Source of the DNA: Siderastrea radians
Taxonomy: Eukaryota; Cnidaria; Anthozoa; Scleractinia; Rhizangiidae
Direction of reading: 5' to 3'
Assembly: GCA_964017195.1 (NCBI GenBank)
Contig: OZ024896.1
Coordinates: forward strand, 4,071,987 to 4,135,986
Length of the DNA stretch: 64,000 nt
Shown here piece by piece: positions 47,152-57,627 of the stretch. A program made the position numbers and the translations under genes. Under the pieces are notes generated by a model. The model was given only the letters and a program-made list of their open reading frames with translations, did not search any database and was not told the DNA's origin. Positions within the stretch are counted from its first letter, which is position 1. The number at the start of each line of letters is the position of its first letter.

Positions 47152-48277
47152 TGACCCCCCGGGAACTATATGTATCCAGCGGAGTTTGACTTTTACCTCA
47201 GCTAGTTTGCAAATGAAGTTCATTCGTAGAAAAGCGATCTTTTGGAACACTACAGGTTCTGATCTAGCTCTACATTTATTCCCGTCCAAGTTTATTCGCT
47301 TGTTACACACAGGTTGTTTTGCGTAGTGGATCAATCTACAGCTTGGAGTTGAAGCAAAACTCTTATATGAACAACGTATTCCAGACAATCATTGGTGGAA
47401 AAACTATTCTACATCTCAATTGGTAAACAAACTTTCCTATCAGAACACGAAAAAAAATGCAAACATTTTCACCAGATTTTAATGGATTTCTACGAACTTC
47501 TACTAGCGCAGACGTATTTCCGGCTGTCTTATTTTCTTTCATTTTCCCCCTGGTCTGCAGTCTGCAGTCTGCAGACGTCATTCTGCATTTTATCCCTAGT
47601 CTGCGGTCTCCATTCTGAATTTTACCCTTAATCTGCAGTCTGCCTTTTACCCTCAGTCTGCAGTCTGCCTTTTACCCTCAGTCTGCTTTTTCCCCTGCTC
47701 CGCAGTCCGCAGTCCTTGTTTTACACTGACCGTATTTGTGTTTGCTGTAAGCGATTTGTATTTGATGTGAACGATTTGTATTTGATGTAAACGATTTGTA
47801 ATTTGCTGTGAGCAATTTGAATTTACTGTGAGTGATTTTTAATTTGCTGTGAGTGATTTGAATTTGATGTGAGTGATTTGAATTTGCTGTGAGTGATTTT
47901 TAATTTGCTATGAGTGAATTGAATTTGATGTGAGTGATTTGAATTTGATGTGGGCATTTTGTTTTGATGTGACAGTTGTGGGCCACCATGCCTGTGAGAT
48001 CTTGAAGCTGCAGAAAATGAATGGTTTTCTATCAGTCAAAGAACAACTGCTTTGTGGCTTGTTTTTTAAACACATTCATCACACAAGCAAACAAATGCTC
48101 GTGAGATTACATGTATGTAGTTCCACAAAAATATCCATAGCCACCCCGTGGATGGTCACTGGAAATTCTGGGGGGGGGGGGTATCAAAAGCCAAACTTTT
48201 AAAGTTAAAGTGGAATTTCCTGAAGAGTGGGGGTTCGAACTGAAAAACCCTCCGTGAAAAGGGTATGGATATTTTCT

Positions 48278-48979
48278 GGAACCACACTTTTCACGTGTGC
48301 TTGTAGTTGTTGTATTTATGTCAAGTGAAATTATAAGCTGCTGGACTACAGTGAAACCTGTATTTAGCATACCCCATATTAAGCAGACACTCTGCTGTAT
48401 TAAGTAGACATGAACGTCAGTGTAAAAGAAACCTGTATTTAGCGGACATCTCTATTAAGCGGACACTAGCGAGAGTCCTGTTGGTGTCCGCCTCATACAG
48501 GTTTCACTGTAATTCAACCTTATCGAACCATCAAGTTGTCTTCTTTATTAATTTTATTCTCTTTACTTGCTCAAACCTTTTCTCACTTCTGTGGTATATG
48601 TGACTTTGAAATAGGAAGTAATGGCAATGGAACCACACTTTTCACGTGTGCTTGTAGTTGTTGTATTTATGTCAAGTGAAATTATAAGCTGCTGGACTAC
48701 AGTGAAACATGTATTTAGCGTACCCGATATTAAGCGGACACCCCGCATTAAGCAGACATGAGCGTCAGTGTAAAACAAACCTATATTCAGGGGACACCTC
48801 TATTAAGCAGACACTAGCGAGAGTCCTGTTGGTGTCCGCCTCATACAGGTTTCACTGTAATTCAACCTTATCGAACCATCAAGTTGTCTTCTTTATTAAT
48901 TTTATTCTCTTTAATTGCTCAAACCTATCTTACACTTGTGTGGTATATGTGACTCGGAAATAGGAAGTAATGGCAATTT
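48278..48979 (+). repeat. 351-bp tandem duplication carrying a mariner-type MITE
   Basis: Copies start at 48278 and 48629 (GGAACCACACTTTTCACGTG) and end with GGAAGTAATGGCAAT. In each, TA-CAGTGAAACCTGTAT and ATACAGGTTTCACTG-TA bound a 160-bp palindromic element (48349-48509 and 48700-48857) containing TTAAGCGGACAC words. TA duplication and such ends fit a Tc1/mariner MITE. The second copy shows several substitutions. Confidence 0.85.
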
Positions 48980-49229
48980 GTTTAAAAAATGTCATTGAGA
49001 TAAAAATAAGGAGATACAGAACAGGAACCAGAGTTATTCTGTAATGTATACATGTTACCTGTATATGCCCTGAAAGAGCTTCGCAAGTTACTGAGTAACA
49101 GGAGTAAATAAACAACCATTTGCCAAAAAAATCTGCTATTCTACGTAATATTCTTTAAGCCACCACTTTCATACAGTATTCATGTTACAATGTATACTGG
49201 TACGTAACCCAAAATTTTTATGGAAAATC

Positions 49230-49600
49230 CTGCCATTGTTGTAAGAATCCGTATACCTGGCCTTCACACAATATCAGTACACTTCATACTTCGTGCAGTA
49301 TACATAATAAATACGGACAAGTGTACTGACGAATAACGATGAATAACCATTAACGAGTGTAAGAATCCATATACCTGGCTTCCGCACCATATCCCTACAC
49401 TTCATGCTTCATGCAGTACACATGAAAAATACGGACAAATATAATGACGAATAAGAAATCCCACCACAAGTGTAAGAGTCCGTATACCTACCTTCCATGC
49501 AACACCAGTATACCTCATGTTTCCAGTAGTATACATGATGTATACTGATACGTGTACTGACGTATAAGGAATCCTGATACAAGTGTATAAGATCCTGCTA
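49230..49600 (+). repeat. Degenerate ~115-bp tandem repeats in the CACTA-like right end
   Basis: GTAAGAATCCGTATACCTGG-type words recur near 49240, 49361 and 49471, each followed by a TATCAGTACACTTCAT-like and a GTACTGACGAATAA-like segment. They are probable subterminal transposase-binding repeats. Confidence 0.7.
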
Positions 49601-49748
49601 TTTTCTGGGCATAGCCTGACGTATACTGATCCTTATACGGTACCTTATACATCATGCCACGTCCTTATATCCCCCGTATACATCTATGTATACTGACCGT
49701 ATAACAGCTAAATAAGGGACCGTATTCAGATTATTTCATGCAATGTTT

Positions 49749-49763
49749 ATGGATCCATGCAAG
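49749..49763 (+). CDS. Receptor gene exon: F5/8C domain 1, severed tail of the 43942 exon
   Basis: After the TTT duplication the sequence ATGGATCCATGCAAG precedes a GTAGAG donor. Joined to GAG G-TTT at 44062-44068 it reads EVYGSMQ and ends in phase 1, which fits the next exon (50288, GC LSS). The fit of duplication, frame, domain ending and splice phase is strong evidence that this is one exon split by the transposon. Confidence 0.8.
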
Positions 49764-50287
49764 GTAGAGTTAATCTTAAAACTTATTTATTCAGAGAAAC
49801 TTCGGGTGTTGTTCTCAAGAGGCCCTTACATTCGAGAATTACTAGAAATGGGTTGCCAACAACGTATTTGGGGAGCCGCTATGTTGGGAATTCAGTAATA
49901 ATGAGGTTAATATGTTGTGTCAGTTTAACAAAACCCTGCAAATGTACTTTGCATTACTTATTAGATAATTTTTTGTGTTTCTTAACAGTTGTTACTTGTT
50001 TTAATTCGCTCTGGTTTATTATTGTAAAAGGTGTATTTAAAAGGACAGGTTTTCGCTACCTTTGCGTTATTTTAATCAACCTACAACTCTAGGAGACTAC
50101 TCTTTTGTTTTTATCCGTTTAGAATGGTGTTTTACTTTATATTAAGGCCCTTCGCTCAAGCCAACTTACTAACCAATTGAGCGCAAAATCTTCATAAAAA
50201 ATAACTGGCTTGCTCATTAATAAACGCCAAGTTACTCAAGCTAAATACTCTGACAATAAAATGAAGATATTCATTTCATTTTTTCAG

Positions 50288-50580
50288 GTTGCTTGTCATC
50301 AATGGCGAGTGAAAGAGGTCTTAGGCGAAATTTTGGACTGACGGAATCATCAGAACTTGATAGCAGACATAAAGCTGGTTACAGTCGCCTTTATAGTATC
50401 ACATCATGGTGTAGCTCTTCAGTATCACCCCCACAGTATTTAGAAGCTGATTTTAGAAAAGTGATAACAGTCACCGGTATAGCTACTCAGGGAGATAACG
50501 AAGCAGACAAGTGGGTGACAAGCTATGCAATAAGTTATGGATATGATAAACAAACATGGTTTAATTATGCTTCCGGGCAA
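50288..50580 (+). CDS. Receptor gene exon: F5/8C domain 2, first half
   Basis: Acceptor TTTTTTCAG, phase 1 in, phase 0 out (GGG CAA|GTAAGG). Frame: CLSSMASERGLRRNFGLTES, YSRLYSITSWCSS, PQYLEADFRKVITVTGIATQ and KWVTSYAISYGYDKQTWFNY. A canonical discoidin first half following directly on domain 1. The second-half exon expected next (phase 0 to phase 1) is not found before the Ig exon at 53413; the interval holds repeats instead, so the domain appears truncated in this locus. Confidence 0.88.
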
Positions 50581-51586
50581 GTAAGGTTACATATGGTTAG
50601 ATTTTTTATTGACTGACCAAGAACTAACTGATACTTCGGATAAACATAAGAAGAATTGGGTTACCTTAAGCCGGAAGTGCTGCCCAAAAACAGTGGGAAA
50701 TGTAAATAAATTCTTTCAAGTAGTGCCTTGGTGCCATAAAAACTCTTCTTTTGGCAGAAAAGAATTTTTGTGCGGACGCAGTGCGAACCTATGCGTCCGC
50801 ATCTTTGTCATCGTCTTTCAGGCTCTGTTTGTTTTGTTTGAGTTTGGTACGGATTCCTGAGTCAAGAGTAAATCGGGGCAGCGGTTTTATTGGGGGTGGG
50901 GAGGTTTACTTGGTGGGAGGAGGTGTTAGGAAGGGTATGGTTGCAGAAACCTCAGGCTGTTTGGTCAGCGGTCTAGTGTCTAGGCAACCAAACCGCTGGT
51001 CAAAGAATTCTTGGAAAGCTGGACGGTTTTGTTTCTCTTGATTCCTGAGAATGCTGACACGATCTGCTGGCACAAGCTAAGGAGCTTACGTACTGTGAGT
51101 AACTGAGTACGATATTACGTTCGCCCTCTCTGCTTCATGATTACTATAAATGTTAATAATAAATAAATGAAATAAAGGTCTTCTTAGTATTTTTTTGTTT
51201 GCTCGGTACTCTATTTTGATTTTTGTTTTATTGTGCGTACTTCACTTGTGCACAAGAAAATGCTATTTATTTATAAACAGCTAAAACCCAGATAAACATG
51301 TCAGTTTGGCTGTTTGATTTTAAAACTGCTCGTCAACTGCTCGTCAAGATTGCATGGTGTTTGTTTTATCCTACGAGTGTATCGTCCTAAGTTCTGATTA
51401 TGACACGTTTCGCTCGTTGTTGATGCGACTGTATTGGCCCGTAGTTAATAAAGTTTCAAAAACTTAGTGTATCGCACGTTTCATGTTCATCATTTATTGG
51501 AAAGGAGCTTAATTCCGAAAGCACCAAATAATTCACCAGCCAAGATGAAACAAAGATAGCTTTGATTTTTGGAAAGAGTAATAAAC
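50581..51586. other. Intron sequence; expected second F5/8C half not found
   Basis: A hairpin TGCGGACGCA / TGCGTCCGCA at about 50771-50803 and GC-rich words near 50970-51000 (CAAACCGCTGGTCAAAGAAT) look like short MITE remains. No coding sequence. Confidence 0.5.
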
Positions 51587-51776
51587 ACATTTACTTTTGA
51601 AATAATGAATATATGAAATTCATATATTTGAACTGCGGAAGGAAGAAATAAATGTAAAGAAGATCCTCGCAGTTATTAACACAACTTATGCAGTTGCGAA
51701 AAGAAAGCCTGAAATTATTTCATCTTCATCTTTCCCGGGTATATTACGAACCAATTTAATGACCAGCTCCCAGTTG

Positions 51777-51849
51777 GCTTGTTAGCTCAATTGGTTAGAG
51801 CGCTGCACCGGTATCGCAGAGGTCAGGGTTCGAATCCCGGCAAGCCTAA
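51777..51849 (+). tRNA. tRNA-like head of the SINE (pseudo-tRNA), unit 1
   Basis: GGCTTGTTAGCTCAATTGGT begins the head and CCCGGCAAGCC ends it. Acceptor and D-arm pairing is plausible, and the A and B boxes are intact. The anticodon arm is imperfect (CTGCA against CGCAG, C at position 33) and one T-stem pair mismatches, so it is better read as a SINE promoter than a working tRNA. Confidence 0.5.
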
Positions 51850-52023
51850 TTTTTTCAGGCTTTCTTTTCGCAACTGCATAAGTTGTGTTAATAACTGCGA
51901 GGATCTTCTTTACATTTATTTCTTCCTTCCGCAGTTCAAATATATGAATTTCATATATTCATTATTTCATCTTCATCTTTCCCGGGTATATTACGAACCA
52001 ATTTAATGACCAGCTCCCAGTTG

Positions 52024-52096
52024 GCTTGTTAGCTCAATTGGTTAGAGCGCTGCACCGGTATCGCAGAGGTCAGGGTTCGAATCCCGGCAAGCCTGA
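52024..52096 (+). tRNA. tRNA-like SINE head, unit 2
   Basis: Same head sequence 247 bp on. Confidence 0.5.
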
Positions 52097-52270
52097 TTTT
52101 TTCAGGCTTTCTTTTCGCAACTGCATAAGTTGTGTTAATAACTGCGAGGATCTTCTTTACATTTATTTCTTCCTTCCGCAGTTCAAATATATGAATTTCA
52201 TATATTCATTATTTCATCTTCATCTTTCCCGGGTATATTACGAACCAATTTAATGACCAGCTCCCAGTTG

Positions 52271-52343
52271 GCTTGTTAGCTCAATTGGTTAGAGCGCTGC
52301 ACCGGTATCGCAGAGGTCAGGGTTCGAATCCCGGCAAGCCTGA
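52271..52343 (+). tRNA. tRNA-like SINE head, unit 3
   Basis: Same head sequence, third unit. Confidence 0.5.
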
Positions 52344-52517
52344 TTTTTTCAGGCTTTCTTTTCGCAACTGCATAAGTTGTGTTAATAACTGCGAGGATCT
52401 TCTTTACATTTATTTCTTCCTTCCGCAGTTCAAATATATGAATTTCATATATTCATTATTTCATCTTCATCTTTCCCGGGTATATTACGAACCAATTTAA
52501 TGACCAGCTCCCAGTTG

Positions 52518-52590
52518 GCTTGTTAGCTCAATTGGTTAGAGCGCTGCACCGGTATCGCAGAGGTCAGGGTTCGAATCCCGGCAAGCCTGA
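52518..52590 (+). tRNA. tRNA-like SINE head, unit 4
   Basis: Same head sequence, fourth unit, followed by the final truncated tail and the right target duplication. Confidence 0.5.
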
Positions 52591-52674
52591 TTTTTTCAGG
52601 CTTTCTTTTCGCAACTGCATAAGTTGTGTTAATAACTGCGAGGATCTTCTTTACATTTATTACATTTACTTTTG

Positions 52675-53412
52675 CTTATCGGAAAATGAAGAAATTGAAC
52701 TTTAACGCGAACACATTAAAATGTCAAGAGTGGCATAATTCCATTATGTGGTGATGATTCGTGCACTTTGTGAGGGACTTTGGTTTTTCACTTTAATACA
52801 TTCAGTAATCCGACTAATGTTAATTAAGAACTTACTCTAACTATTTATGAAGAAACAAAACTATGCAGTTCGGGAGCTCAACATTTTAACTAGCGAAGAA
52901 ATGGCAAAAATGAATTACCTACAACACGTTGACCCGTGAATAAAATCACGCAACCATTTTGACAGATCTAACTGGCTGTCACCTTTCAGTACTTATATGA
53001 CCCCAGCCAAGAGTCACACAAATCATTGACTCATTGCAGTAGTTTTCTTTCCGTTTAGTACGGTCAGAATTTATTTTCATTTTAAATTTGCTTAATTAAT
53101 TTTTTACATGGGTAACTCATTTTCTTTTATTAGGTAATGCGGTTTTGACTAAGAGGCACCCTTTTAAACTCATTTTAAAAGCGAGTTTCACTTTCCATTG
53201 CTCGATCACTCAGTCGAAGGACTGTTGGACGTGGACTGCTCAGGTTTCACGTTCACGCTCGCGGCTCCTGTTTTCATAGTTCAGCTTCAACGGAAGCCAT
53301 CTAAAAGTTCTCAAAAACTGCCAAAAAATAAAAAAACTGTGCAAGTGGGAACGGTACAGCGCGTAACACTGTAATCACACTAACCTATGATTGTCGTGTG
53401 TCTCTTTTTTAG
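52675..53412. other. Intron upstream of the Ig exon
   Basis: AT-rich; no coding region, repeat unit or RNA gene recognised. Confidence 0.5.
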
Positions 53413-53745
53413 TCCAAGTTCCCTTCCTTTTCGTCAGTAAACTTGAAGACGTCTCTTTGCCAGCTTTACCAAGCGCGTCTGTCACACTAAACTGCATTGC
53501 AAAGTTCAGTCCGCAGCGACCCCCAGCATATGAATGGAGAAAAGATGGAAAAGTGTTGCCTGAGTCAAGCTCTTCAATTACGATAACATACAACAGTGCA
53601 ACTGACACTTACAAGAACTATCATTGTGCCAGGAAAAGTATATCATTGCGTGAATTTCAGTGCAGCTCAACCTACCAATGTTCTGTGTCACTTTCTGGCC
53701 TGCAGCTCAAGGGTGACACGAAAGGAAACGTCAATGTCACTTTAA
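53413..53745 (+). CDS. Receptor gene exon: immunoglobulin domain
   Basis: Acceptor CTTTTTTAG; phase 1 at both ends (TTA A|GTAAGT). Frame: FVSKLEDVSLPALPSASVTL, LNCIAKFSPQRPPAYEWRKD and STYQCSVSLSGLQLKGDTKG. The order C(x)~16W ... Y-x-C is the Ig pattern (NC-IAK, Y-EW-RKDG, YQCSVS). Extra cysteines (YHCARK, FQCSS) lie between the core pair. One domain in a single symmetric exon, extracellular, adhesion-type. It joins the FN3 exon at 54459 in phase, giving L-K-VPGQP. Confidence 0.87.
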
Positions 53746-54458
53746 GTAAGTAAGCGTAGTCCTTTAAAGAAGGATTAAGTATTTACTTGTCATAATCGAG
53801 GTGCAAAGGGAACTATAAGCGATTAGATCACCAACAGTAGATTCACCAACATACAACAATAGATTGAGCAATATTCACCAGTATTAGTAAGCGATTTCAT
53901 TCGCCAACATCCATTTTAGTATGCTGGATTTTCAAGGTTGCACTGTACTCCCCTGTCAGTGAAAATTTTGCATGATTAAAGACAATGCAAGTTTAAAACA
54001 TGGCTTTATAGTGTGCACTTGACCGTTTGTTTGCATTGTATCATTGTGCGTTGAGCACGGATTAAAAGGTAACTAGTACTAATCCTCATTCTTGCTGTGT
54101 ATAAATAAGGTACAACTTGAAATTTATGACTTAACGGTTTCGCAAACTTGGCTTTTGGATGATTTATCGCGTCATCGTCATTCATTTTGGTCTTTGGTCA
54201 GTCCCAAGTTTATCTTTCCTTTGAAACGCATTTTGGCCCTTCCGTGTGACATAGCTTCATTATATGAAAGTCACATTGTTTTAATTTTTTTTTCAGTATA
54301 TTGATGCAATCCTCAAATAAAGGGATTCGATTGAAAACCACAGTGCTGTTTATTTTTCATTGTTTTTTGAATTTGTACATTCTGTGCTAGAGGTCTAGAG
54401 AATGACTTCTAAATTAGCCTCTGTGACTAATATAATTCTGTAATCTTTTTTTTTTCAG
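53746..54458. other. Intron between Ig and FN3 exons
   Basis: No gene or element seen. Polypyrimidine tract TTTTTTTTTTCAG at the right border. Confidence 0.6.
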
Positions 54459-54755
54459 AGGTGCCAGGACAGCCAATTGTAGAGGTTAAACAAAGTTACA
54501 TCAGAGGGTCAGGGAGATCAACAACAGTGACATGGTCTTATTCTACAGGATCTGATGAGACACCCATAGTTTCCTTTTATCTTCATTATCAAAATAAAAC
54601 TTTTAACGATAGCATCACCTTGTCGGGTCCTCTTTCAAGTAAAGAGTTGATTAACCTCAAACCTTACACATCCTACATCGTCAGAATGATGGCCGAGAGT
54701 GTCTTGGGAAAAGGGGAATGGAGCCGTCTCGTGTCCTTTACTACATCGACTGCTG
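54459..54755 (+). CDS. Receptor gene exon: fibronectin type III domain A
   Basis: Phase 1 to phase 1 (GCT G|GTAAGT). VPGQPIVEVKQSYIRGSGRS, TTVTWSYSTGSDETPIVSFY, SSKELINLKPYTSYIVRMMA and GKGEWSRLVSFTTSTAG show the FN3 signature: the first-strand proline, W in strand B, L-x-P-x-T-x-Y, and a closing F-TT. Whole domain in one exon. Extracellular. Confidence 0.9.
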
Positions 54756-55778
54756 GTAAGTGATGGTGGGTAAGGTAAATTCGCGCCAAGGAGGCCCACA
54801 AGGTCCGAGCTTGTCACGGTTTCTGTAGCATGAAGCAACTGAGAGGATTGCTACTCCCCCCTGGATGGGATGCTAGTAGTGATAATACTAATTTTACATA
54901 ATGCCGATGCAGCATTTCATCTTGCATGTGATGACTAACTTGGTAATTTTTTATTTTTGTTTTAAATTAACTTTCTTGCACTACTTGTTACGAAAGACAG
55001 ATACTTGTTAAACTTAGGAAAGACTACACTTACAAATAATTGCAATCGTTTCCTCCAGTGTACAAATACTAGTCTTACAAATGCATTGCTCCTTACAAAC
55101 GTCCCATTATTACTTACAAACGACTGCAGGCGACTGCAGTTATCAACTGCAGTTAACTTATAAGGGTTGCTTTAAAAAAAATACAAAAGAATAAGATTGC
55201 TAGGAAAAGTAAATTCTGTAATTAACAAGCACCATTCCTCTGGTGCTAGTAAAGCTAACTCATAACAGTATCAGTTTTACTAGCTGTACCCACGTGATTT
55301 GTACTGTGTAGTTGAGGCCGTTGTAAGGGAAGATTACTCGTTGATAGTAACATATTGAAGTTCTAGTGGAAGATCGCCCTAACATAACACTTTTCGCTGC
55401 AGCGGAAGGGGAGAGCCAACAGCGAAACTGCTTTACAAACCAGCTATTCCTTTTGACACTGTGTAAGTGTTGCCACTTGATCAACTACTCAACGCACTGG
55501 AAGACCTTAGTGCTCACTGGCGTATTTCTGAGTTTCTGCTGAGACAAAGTGGCCTACAATTTGATACTCTATACCTTTTCAACAAAAACGTTTCAAAAAA
55601 TAAAAAAGAAAATAATTATTTTAAAAAGCGTAGAGTAATGAAGGGTATTTTGGCAGGATTTGCCGGCCTTTTGTGTAGATAGCTACACGGGTAGTACCGG
55701 GCACAAAAATGACAAATCAGTTCAGTGAACATTTTTGTGTTCATTCTTTTACACTCTCTACCTATTTTCCTGTTTCAG
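54756..55778. other. Intron between FN3 domains A and B
   Basis: No supported gene. No known repeat identified. Confidence 0.5.
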
Positions 55779-55849
55779 CCCCAGAAGCTGCCATTCAAGT
55801 GGTCAATGTGACAAGCGTTACTTCGCAAACAATTTATGTGGAATGGCAG
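55779..55849 (+). CDS. Receptor gene exon: FN3 domain B, first part
   Basis: Acceptor CTGTTTCAG, phase 1. APEAAIQVVNVTSVTSQTIY then VEWQ|GTAATA. This is strands A-B of an FN3 domain, ending in phase 0 right after the strand-B tryptophan; the domain continues at 56247. Confidence 0.8.
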
Positions 55850-56246
55850 GTAATATATTAAATTTAATCCTTTTCGTGAGAGATGGCAAAGAACACATTC
55901 ATTTGGCATTTTTGTTAACTGTGCAGTTGAGCAAAGTTGGAAAATGTTCCATACCACTTGAAAGTACCTTTCAAAATTTTTCTGTTGTGATAGATACAAT
56001 TTGGAACTTCTCCATAGGGTTAAAGTTAAAGGCATACAGCACAATAATAAACAATGCAACGGGAAATTACTGTACAATATCTTTTACTCGAATGATCGAA
56101 TGAAAGATGTTCGAAGCTCTCTCGATTATTGGTCATCATAAACTGTTCGCGTCTTTGAGTAGGTAATTTGAACAAATAATTTTGATCCTAGTAGAAGATA
56201 CTGTTGTTGATGTGATTATAACATAAATGTTATGTTCATGCCTTAG

Positions 56247-56469
56247 AAGCCGAGCCTGGACAAGTTAAATGGACCACTCAGTGGATATACCCTTTCCTAT
56301 AAAGAAGTAGGGGGGACGCCAGTGACAGTCAGTCCCTCTGTATCATCAAAGTCTTACACTTTACAGAATCTGAAAATATGGACAAAATATTTACTTAAAA
56401 TCACGGTGAATAATGGTGATTATATTGGTCCATGGAGTGCTGAACAAGAAGTGCGAACAAAACAAGATG
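56247..56469 (+). CDS. Receptor gene exon: FN3 domain B, second part
   Basis: Acceptor GCCTTAG, phase 0; ends GAT G|GTTTGT, phase 1. KPSLDKLNGPLSGYTLSYKE, SKSYTLQNLKIWTKYLLKIT and IGPWSAEQEVRTKQDG complete the fold (GY-x-L-x-Y, L-x-x-W-T-x-Y). Joined to 55779-55849 it gives an uninterrupted FN3 domain. Confidence 0.87.
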
Positions 56470-57627
56470 GTTTGTTACTCACCTATTAACGTGTTCCAGG
56501 CGGATGAGAAAACGAGCGCTAAAACCACGTTTTTTCACTAGACTGATCTCGCACGCCCTACATATATTTTTGCGGTCGCTTTCTAGTTTTCGCCGTCTCT
56601 AATATCTGGGAGACTGGAACAGGCTACTTAACAATTTTTCTTCTCTGTTTGTTTTTCTGTTGTGCACGTTTGTTTGTTTTAACTGTTTTCTAAATTTAGC
56701 TGAGGGCTATTTTTTTTCTTTTTCCACTTGTAGGGTGCTGTTGCTTAATAGTTGCGGTTTCTGCCAAAAATGTTTATCATGGGAGAATTCATTCACAGTA
56801 TCAAGAGTATAATCAGTGACTAAGTTACATTTCGCTTGAAGCCGAAGGAAAGAGAAAACCTTCCAAAAAAGGAAACCATTCGTTGATCAAAAATAACCCA
56901 CCGATGCAATCGAAGTGAAAAGACCCTAATCGATGACAATATGTTTTGAAATTTTGATTCTTTTTTGGCCTTGAACCTACAGAAAATGAAAAGTTTACCT
57001 CGGTCAAGAAACAACTCGTGATCGTTCGTCTCCATCTTATCTCACAGAAATGTTTAAACACTGCTATTCCCTTCTATTTGAGAGCACGTGACGGTTAGCG
57101 GTTCAACATTGTTAAATAATTACTCAAGTGGCTTATTTCAACTTCGAATTCATTTAAGGATTACAATGTCATCATCATCTATAATTCGAGCTTTTTCTAT
57201 AGTTGCAATACAACTTGAAACCTACTGTGATTTTTGGTAGCTAGAGAATTCACTCAATCTTGTCCATGTAAACTTATAGCTAACTCAGCGTTACGCGCAT
57301 TGTAGGATACCAGCTAATGTGCGACTAGATTTCCTACTATAATTGTCAGTTAAATGTAGCCTAGGGATTAAGTAGTGCCCAACACGTAATCTGGCAATTG
57401 GTTACTCAGGCTCAAGAGAAACCTGCTTTTAGACAAAGCTGTCAGTAAATCTTCTGTACCTAGCACTTCTAACAAATCAGCACCTGGGTCAAGTTAAGTG
57501 AATTATTCAACAGTTAAATTCTTAAATGAGAGAGCTAGTCAGGTCCTTGTTTAAGTAACAAGCCAAAACAATTGTCTAGTGAAATGAGAGTGCAAAGTTT
57601 TGTTTTTTGTTTTTGTTTTTTTACTAG
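56470..57627. other. Intron between FN3 domains B and C
   Basis: No coding region recognised; AT-rich with a pyrimidine-rich right border. Confidence 0.5.

Larger units (their letters stand above)
45605..47987. mobile_element. Foldback element with about 1-kb inverted arms
   Basis: Ends are GGTGGCCCACAACTGTCACA and its inverse at 47968-47987. The arms stay paired inward through three zones: a 22-bp minisatellite (CAAATTAAAAATCACTCACAG type), a CTGCAGACTGCAGAC-rich zone, and unique sequence up to about 46620 and 47190. Each arm's minisatellite has its own copy number, and two younger MITEs break the symmetry. No ORF of note. Confidence 0.85.
44069..49745. mobile_element. 5.7-kb CACTA-like non-autonomous element inserted in the F5/8C exon
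   Basis: Termini are CACTGCATGAAATAA at 44069-44083 and TTATTTCATGCAATG at 49731-49745, inverted with one mismatch, flanked by a 3-bp TTT duplication (44066-44068 and 49746-49748). Subterminal regions are full of short GTATAC, GTATAAGGA and ATACGG motifs in both orientations (44105-44260 and 49200-49720). CACTR-type ends, 3-bp duplication and subterminal repeats fit the CACTA/EnSpm (CMC) group. No transposase remains. The interior contains a giant foldback (45605-47987), two younger MITEs and a 351-bp tandem duplication. Confidence 0.8.
51587..52674 (+). mobile_element. tRNA-headed SINE multimer with 13-bp target duplication and 5' inversion
   Basis: ACATTTACTTTTG flanks the block at 51587-51599 and 52662-52674. 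Inside, 51600-51715 is an inverted copy of the SINE tail; then 3.8 direct 247-bp units follow (about 51713-52661), differing at only one noticed position (GCCTAAT vs GCCTGAT). Each unit has a tRNA-like head with A box TAGCTCAATTGG and B box GGTTCGAATCC, then TTTTTTCAGGCTTTCTTTTC and a tail with ATAACTGCGAGGATC. Target duplication plus inverted 5' end suggests LINE-machinery integration with twin-priming-like inversion. Confidence 0.85.

Noticed and set aside
51777..52590. Cluster of four functional tRNA genes
   Set aside because: A and B boxes are good but the anticodon and T stems are imperfect, and the heads are fixed parts of a SINE unit with its tail and target duplication.
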